Below are positions 5,460-9,067 of a stretch of DNA of 9,067 nt, one piece after another. The translations under genes were made by a program, and so were the position numbers. Source of the stretch: Flavobacterium sp. (GTDB lineage: Bacteria; Bacteroidota; Bacteroidia; Flavobacteriales; Flavobacteriaceae); contig JALRGZ010000244.1 of the NCBI GenBank assembly GCA_023253295.1, positions 1 through 9,067 of the forward strand. The letters run 5' to 3'. Numbering within the stretch: position 1 is the first letter of the stretch; each line of letters begins with the position of its first letter. The notes under the pieces are model-generated. The model was not told the DNA's origin and ran no database searches. It saw only the letters and a program-made list of their open reading frames with translations.

Positions 5460-6527
5460 ATGAGTACAACTCAAACCAATAAAATTGAAATTATAAAAGC
5501 ACCTAATACAAAAATTAACGAAGTAGATTTCGACAACTTAAACTTTGGTTCTGTTTTTACTGATCATTTATTTGAATGTGATTATAAAGATGGTGAATGG
5601 CAAAACCCAACAATTAAGCCTTATGCTCCATTTATGATGGATCCATCAGCTAGAGTTTTCCACTACGGACAAGCTATTTTTGAAGGAATGAAAGCTTATA
5701 AAGACGATAATAATGACATTTGGTTGTTTAGACCAGATGAAAATGTGAAGCGTTTTAACACTTCTGCAGTTAGAATGGCAATGCCTGAAATTCCAGAATC
5801 ATTATTTATGGAAGGGCTTAATCAATTATTAAAATTAGACGAAGCTTGGATTAAAAAAGGATTAGGAAACAGCCTTTACATCCGACCATTTATGATTGCA
5901 ACTGGTTTTGGTGTAGTTGCTAATCCTTCTAACGAATACAAATTTATGATTATTCTATCTCCTGCTAAATCATATTATTCAGGAGAAGTAAAAGTAATTA
6001 TTGCAGAACATTTTAGTAGAGCAGCTAATGGTGGTATTGGTGCTGCTAAAACAGCTGGAAACTATGCAGGACAATTTTACCCTACTAGTTTAGCGAATAA
6101 AGATGGTTACCAACAAATCATTTGGACTGATGATGCAACTCATACTAAGCTTGAAGAAGCTGGAACAATGAATGTATTTTTCAGAATCAATGACACCTTA
6201 GTAACGGCACCTACAAGTGAAAGAATCTTAGATGGTGTGACTCGAAAAAGTATCATTGCAATGGCTAAAAAAGATGGAATTGCTATTGAAGAAAGACCTG
6301 TACTTGTTTCTGAATTAATTGAAGGAATTAAAAATGGTAGTTTAAAAGAAATCTTTGGAGCTGGAACTGCAGCAGTTGTTAGCCCTATAAAAGGATTTGC
6401 TTACAAAGACGAGTATTATGAATTACCTAAAATTGAAAATTCAGTTGCTTTACAATTAAAAGAAGAATTAACAAATATTCAACATAAATTAGCTGAAGAC
6501 CCATTTGGTTGGACTGTAAAAATCTAA
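5460..6527 (+). CDS. ilvE: branched-chain amino acid aminotransferase
   Basis: This is a PLP-dependent class IV aminotransferase that interconverts leucine, isoleucine and valine with their 2-oxo acids using glutamate/2-oxoglutarate, the last step of branched-chain synthesis or the first of breakdown. The 355 residues fit the longer (mammalian-like, type II) branch. Recognisable are HYGQAIFEGMKAY (68-80), YIRPFMIATG (140-149), GGIGAAKTAGNYAG (191-204) with the PLP Schiff-base lysine at 197, KLEEAGTMNVFF (230-241) and ILDGVTRKS (256-264). The protein is cytoplasmic. The ATG at 5460 gives the full family N-terminus. There are no other branched-chain biosynthesis genes nearby. The gene stands alone, divergent from mnmD, with a -7 element about 90 nt upstream and a strong terminator 18 nt downstream. 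Confidence 0.96.
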   Translation: MSTTQTNKIEIIKAPNTKINEVDFDNLNFGSVFTDHLFECDYKDGEWQNPTIKPYAPFMMDPSARVFHYGQAIFEGMKAYKDDNNDIWLFRPDENVKRFNTSAVRMAMPEIPESLFMEGLNQLLKLDEAWIKKGLGNSLYIRPFMIATGFGVVANPSNEYKFMIILSPAKSYYSGEVKVIIAEHFSRAANGGIGAAKTAGNYAGQFYPTSLANKDGYQQIIWTDDATHTKLEEAGTMNVFFRINDTLVTAPTSERILDGVTRKSIIAMAKKDGIAIEERPVLVSELIEGIKNGSLKEIFGAGTAAVVSPIKGFAYKDEYYELPKIENSVALQLKEELTNIQHKLAEDPFGWTVKI

Positions 6528-6545
6528 TTTATCTTGTTAAACATA

Positions 6546-6583
6546 AAAAAGGGTGATTTTCAAATTTGAAAACCACCCTTTTT
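6546..6583. terminator. strong bidirectional terminator between ilvE and the pyrophosphohydrolase gene
   Basis: AAAAAGGGTG (6546-6555) pairs with CACCCTTTTT (6574-6583). After one A/C mismatch, TTTTCAAA (6557-6564) pairs with TTTGAAAA (6565-6572), so the structure is almost a continuous palindrome. A/T tails on both sides let it stop transcription from both convergent genes. Confidence 0.9.
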
Positions 6584-6597
6584 CATTGACATATAAT

Positions 6598-6987
6598 TTA
6601 AAATTCGCCCAGAATCTTTGTGAAATCAGGTTTGAAATAATTAGGTCCTTTCATTACTTTTCCATCTTCGCGGTAAATCGGTTTTCCGTCTTCGCCAAGT
6701 TTACTCATATTACTTCTTTGGATTTCATCAAAAACAGCCTCAATTTTATCCTGAAGTCCGTGCTCAATAATAGTTCCACACAAGATATACATCATATCTC
6801 CTAAAGCATCTGCAATTTCCACTAAATCATTATTTTTTACTGCTTCCAGATATTCTTCGTTCTCTTCCTTCATTAAATGATAGCGAAGTGTGTTTTTTGT
6901 TTCTCCTAAATCAGCGATTGGTGTTTCACTGTATCCAATCCCGAATGCTGTATGAAATTCTTTAACAGAATTAATTTGATCTTGCAT
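6598..6987 (-). CDS. MazG/HisE-like nucleoside triphosphate pyrophosphohydrolase
   Basis: This is an all-alpha NTP pyrophosphohydrolase of the MazG/HisE (PRA-PH) superfamily, whose members split nucleotides into monophosphate and pyrophosphate and often clean damaged or non-canonical (d)NTPs. The 129 residues contain the metal-binding EExxE (E41, E42, E45 in KEENEEYLEA) and ExxD (E57, D60 in VEIADALGDMMYI), with D64 one helical turn on. The C-terminal part DGKPIYREDGKVMKGPNYFKPD resembles stand-alone bacterial and phage members and not HisE of a histidine operon, and no his genes are nearby. The ATG at 6985-6987 starts the protein. The only promoter-like match is poor (TTG, 17 nt, TAACTTAT, minus strand 7022-6995). 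It is divergent from a small membrane protein gene and convergent with ilvE. Substrate is unknown. Confidence 0.88.
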   Translation of the reverse strand: MQDQINSVKEFHTAFGIGYSETPIADLGETKNTLRYHLMKEENEEYLEAVKNNDLVEIADALGDMMYILCGTIIEHGLQDKIEAVFDEIQRSNMSKLGEDGKPIYREDGKVMKGPNYFKPDFTKILGEF

Positions 6988-7041
6988 AATTATTATAAGT
7001 TAAATGAAATGCAAATTAGCAACTAATCCTAAACATTTGAC

Positions 7042-7049
7042 TATTTTTG
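7042..7049 (+). promoter_or_regulatory. -7 element for the 62-residue membrane protein
   Basis: TATTTTTG is an exact TAnnTTTG match, 17 nt before the ATG at 7067. No TTG lies 17-23 nt upstream. The leader would be only about 12 nt. Confidence 0.5.
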
Positions 7050-7066
7050 CAATAAATATTTTTACT

Positions 7067-7255
7067 ATGTTTAGTCAAGGACAATTAATTTTTGCCATTT
7101 GTTTTCTAATTGCTTTTATCGTTATTATGATTTTTTCTTATCGAAAAGACATTGCTACCCACCGAATTTTTTATAAAGGAAATTACAAAATACTAATTGG
7201 TTTTTTAATTTTCATAGGTTTACTATTTGTCATCAAAGTTGTTCTAAAACACTAA
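7067..7255 (+). CDS. small two-helix membrane protein of unknown function
   Basis: The 62-residue protein starts MFSQGQLIFA at the ATG at 7067. An earlier in-frame ATG at 7004 would lie upstream of the -7 element at 7042-7049 and was rejected. There are two hydrophobic segments, residues about 7-24 and 42-60. A charged loop (SYRKDIATHRIFYKGNYK) separates them, and the positive charges suggest that the loop faces the cytoplasm. I recall similar short proteins as conserved hypotheticals in Flavobacteriaceae but know no function. It is divergent from the pyrophosphohydrolase gene with no clear terminator after it. The next gene on the same strand starts 212 nt later with its own promoter candidate, so it is probably monocistronic. 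Confidence 0.75.
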   Translation: MFSQGQLIFAICFLIAFIVIMIFSYRKDIATHRIFYKGNYKILIGFLIFIGLLFVIKVVLKH

Positions 7256-7377
7256 CACTATTGAATTCCCTAATTAGCTTCTTTTTATTAATACCAAAAC
7301 ACTAATAAACAACAAGTTATCTTACATAACTATTATAATGTTTTTCAAGGAATTCTATTCAATACCCCTTTGTAAAT

Positions 7378-7390
7378 CGATAAATTATCG
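7378..7390. repeat. 13-bp palindrome upstream of the SRPBCC gene
   Basis: CGATAA-A-TTATCG is a perfect dyad with a single central base. It lies about 48 nt before the candidate -7 box of the gene at 7468, where an upstream operator could sit. An AT-only hairpin (7382-7388 with 7397-7403) overlaps it, so it could instead be part of a weak terminator for the preceding small gene. Confidence 0.3.
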
Positions 7391-7417
7391 TATTTTATAA
7401 TTTTCTTACCAATAGCA

Positions 7418-7445
7418 TTGCATATTGATAAAATTTCTAACTTTA
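7418..7445 (+). promoter_or_regulatory. candidate promoter of the SRPBCC gene
   Basis: TTG (7418-7420), 17 nt, then TAACTTTA (7438-7445), which matches TAnnTTTG except for the last base. It lies 22 nt before the ATG at 7468. Spacing fits the flavobacterial consensus. Confidence 0.45.
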
Positions 7446-7467
7446 CAACAGAAATAATCAATTTATT

Positions 7468-8577
7468 ATGAGAATTATAAAATATATCTTTCTTCTTTTA
7501 TTACTTAGCTTAGTTGCCCTATCCATTTTTATTGCTACACAAAAAGGCGATTTTCTTGTAGAAAGAAGTAAGATTATTAATTCTCCTAAAACTTCTGTTT
7601 ATAATTATGTAAATGATTATAGAAACTGGAGTGACTTTTGTTCGTGGACTACTCAAGATCCTGAAACCAAATTAGATTACCCTCAAAATACCATTGGAAA
7701 AGGCGCTTCTTTTTCATGGGAAAGCCAAGATGGAAGTGGTAAAATGCAAACCATCGCCGTAAAAGAAAATGACAGTATTAGTCAAACTATGGAATTTGAA
7801 GGAACTAATTCTAAGGTGAGTTGGTTTTTCAAAGATACAATAGGAGGCACTAAAGTAACTTGGAGAACTAAAGGAAAAATGAGCTTTTACTTTAAAATTT
7901 ATACTGCTTTACATGGCGGAATAGAAAAAGTTATTGGTAAAACTTACGAAAAAAGCTTAGCAAATTTAGACAAAGCTTTGGTTTATGAAATCAATACTTT
8001 TTCTACTAAAGAAAATGGAATTGTTCAAAAAACAGCCATGAATTACCTGGGTCAAAGTTTTACTTGTGAAATTCCTAAAGTGAACAAAAATTTCAAAATT
8101 GTTCTTCCTAAATTAATCGCTTTTTGCAAAAAAAACAACATTATAATTAACGGCAAGCCTTTCATATTGTATCACACTTACGACACTCCTGAAGGACTTA
8201 CTAAAATCACCATTGGTGTTGGAATTCGTGATGCTATTTTTTTGAGTTCAGGAAGTGACTTAGTAGCAGGAAAATTGGATGCTTTTGAAGCGGCCAAAAC
8301 AACGCTTACAGGTGATTATTCGCATCTAAAAACGGCTTATAACAAAACGATTAATTACTTAAACCAACAAAAAATAGCTCCAAACCCCATTTTTTCTTTC
8401 ATAGAAATTTATATTTCAGGTAAAACAGAAATAAAAAATCCATCAAAATGGGTAACTGAAGTTTATGTTCCTATTTTCCCTAGAATTATAGCGCCAAAAC
8501 CAGCCATTGCTGAGTCCGCTACAACCAATAATATAACCCCAGAAACTCCAAATCCAGAAGAAGAATCTGAATTTTAA
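7468..8577 (+). CDS. membrane-anchored SRPBCC and GyrI-like effector-binding two-domain protein
   Basis: The 369 residues show three parts. Residues about 4-23 are one hydrophobic helix (IIKYIFLLLLLSLVALSIFI), an N-terminal anchor or uncleaved signal. Residues about 30-170 look like an SRPBCC (START/Bet v1, polyketide cyclase-like) ligand-binding domain: VERSKIINSPKTSVYNYV, then NWSDFCSW, G.G..FSW and TWRTKGKM. Residues about 205-338 resemble the GyrI-like/AraC effector-binding domain, ending in the typical EVYVPI. A Pro/Glu-rich, probably disordered tail closes the protein. No DNA-binding domain is present, so it is not itself a transcription factor. It may hold a small hydrophobic ligand at the membrane; both the ligand and the side of the membrane are unknown. 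An ECF sigma gene follows after about 60 nt with no convincing terminator or promoter between, so co-transcription is plausible. Domain calls are by pattern recognition; the GyrI-like one is less certain. Confidence 0.85.
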   Translation: MRIIKYIFLLLLLSLVALSIFIATQKGDFLVERSKIINSPKTSVYNYVNDYRNWSDFCSWTTQDPETKLDYPQNTIGKGASFSWESQDGSGKMQTIAVKENDSISQTMEFEGTNSKVSWFFKDTIGGTKVTWRTKGKMSFYFKIYTALHGGIEKVIGKTYEKSLANLDKALVYEINTFSTKENGIVQKTAMNYLGQSFTCEIPKVNKNFKIVLPKLIAFCKKNNIIINGKPFILYHTYDTPEGLTKITIGVGIRDAIFLSSGSDLVAGKLDAFEAAKTTLTGDYSHLKTAYNKTINYLNQQKIAPNPIFSFIEIYISGKTEIKNPSKWVTEVYVPIFPRIIAPKPAIAESATTNNITPETPNPEEESEF

Positions 8578-8599
8578 TTTTTTTCCAAAAAAAATTAAA
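8573..8599. repeat. AT-only inverted repeat after the SRPBCC gene
   Basis: TTTAATTTTTTT (8573-8584) is complementary to the A run plus TTAAA at 8588-8599, with a CCA loop, overlapping the stop codon. No G-C pair is in the stem and no clear T tract follows it on the plus strand, so it is at best a leaky terminator or an mRNA 3' hairpin. Confidence 0.3.
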
Positions 8600-8636
8600 C
8601 CTTTTAGTCCATTTTAAATCTAAACTCCAAAAAACT

Positions 8637-9067
8637 TTGCTGGAAGAAAAGGAATTCATAGAACAATTATTAAATCCGAAAACGCAAAATGATGCTTTTC
8701 AAAAATTGTTGCATTCCTACCAAAAGCCCTTATACAATCATATTCGGAACATCGTTTTAAGTCATGATAATACCGATGATGTTTTGCAAAACACTTTTAT
8801 AAAAGTTTTTCAAAATTTAAAAAATTTTAAAGGTGAAAGTAAATTATTCTCTTGGATGTATCGAATTGCAACCAATGAAGCCTTAACTTTTTTAAACCAA
8901 AAAGCAAAAAAAAGTGGAATATCATCCGAAACATTACAAAACAACACTATAAATAATCTTCAATCTGATGTTTATTTTGATGGAAATGACATTCAAATTG
9001 CGTTACAAAAAGCCATTGCTACACTTCCTGAAAAACAACAACTAGTGTTTAAAATGAAATATTTTGA
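8637..9067 (+). CDS. ECF-type RNA polymerase sigma factor (3' end beyond window)
   Basis: This partial frame stays open to the window end (143 complete codons). It begins TTG-CTG-GAA, read as MLEEKEFIEQLLNP. No ATG is available upstream or near the N-terminus, so the TTG at 8637-8639 is the best start, though CTG at 8640 cannot be excluded. Sigma region 2 covers about residues 20-87, with the signature DNTDDVLQNTFIKVFQNL, then FKGESKLFSWMYRIATNEAL. A linker follows, and region 4 begins at IALQKAIATLPEKQQLVFKMKYF before the cut. This fits sigma-70 family ECF factors, which direct RNA polymerase to a small set of promoters, usually under a cognate anti-sigma protein. No anti-sigma gene is inside the window. 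The upstream neighbour is the membrane-anchored SRPBCC protein. No promoter of its own was found. Confidence 0.88.
   Translation, partial: MLEEKEFIEQLLNPKTQNDAFQKLLHSYQKPLYNHIRNIVLSHDNTDDVLQNTFIKVFQNLKNFKGESKLFSWMYRIATNEALTFLNQKAKKSGISSETLQNNTINNLQSDVYFDGNDIQIALQKAIATLPEKQQLVFKMKYF

Noticed and set aside
6553..6804. 83-residue plus-strand open frame over the ilvE terminator and the pyrophosphohydrolase gene
   Set aside because: It starts inside the terminator hairpin and runs antisense to a well-supported gene.
7004..7066. 21-residue extension of the 62-residue membrane protein
   Set aside because: It spans the TATTTTTG -7 element, and the extra residues weaken the otherwise clean membrane protein start.

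Overview
The window looks like a chromosomal segment of a Flavobacteriaceae member, most probably Flavobacterium or a close relative. The DNA is very AT-rich. Several genes are preceded by the Bacteroidetes-type -7 element TAnnTTTG, sometimes with a TTG about 17-23 nt upstream, and most start codons lack a Shine-Dalgarno sequence. The protein repertoire (SulP anion transporter, Dps next to OxyR, monofunctional MnmD next to a branched-chain aminotransferase, and a MazG/HisE-like pyrophosphohydrolase) is what one expects there. I see no insertion sequence, prophage, CRISPR array, tRNA or rRNA.

Layout, left to right. (1) Minus strand, 36-2042: a 94-residue secretory or membrane-anchored protein of unknown function followed by a SulP-family anion transporter with a C-terminal STAS domain, probably one transcript. 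(2) 2115-3730, an oxidative-stress pair: dps (minus) and oxyR (plus) are divergent and share a short intergenic region. That region holds a perfect 12-bp-arm inverted repeat flanked by a -7 element for each gene. OxyR carries both redox cysteines at residues 199 and 208. (3) 3742-4366, minus: two tandem 65-residue paralogues of unknown function, about 57% identical, each with its own terminator. (4) 4509-6527: mnmD (minus, TTG start) divergent from the branched-chain aminotransferase gene ilvE (plus). (5) 6598-7255: a MazG/HisE-like nucleotide pyrophosphohydrolase (minus), separated from ilvE by a strong bidirectional terminator and divergent from a 62-residue two-helix membrane protein. (6) 7468-9067, plus: a membrane-anchored protein joining an SRPBCC domain to a GyrI-like effector-binding domain, then an ECF-type RNA polymerase sigma factor cut by the window end.

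Most of this is ordinary core-genome content. The parts least explained by known biology are the tandem 65-residue paralogues, the small protein ahead of SulP, and the pairing of a membrane-tethered ligand-binding protein with an ECF sigma factor. None is strong enough to be called a new system from this sequence alone. The dps-oxyR operator is the clearest regulatory structure.
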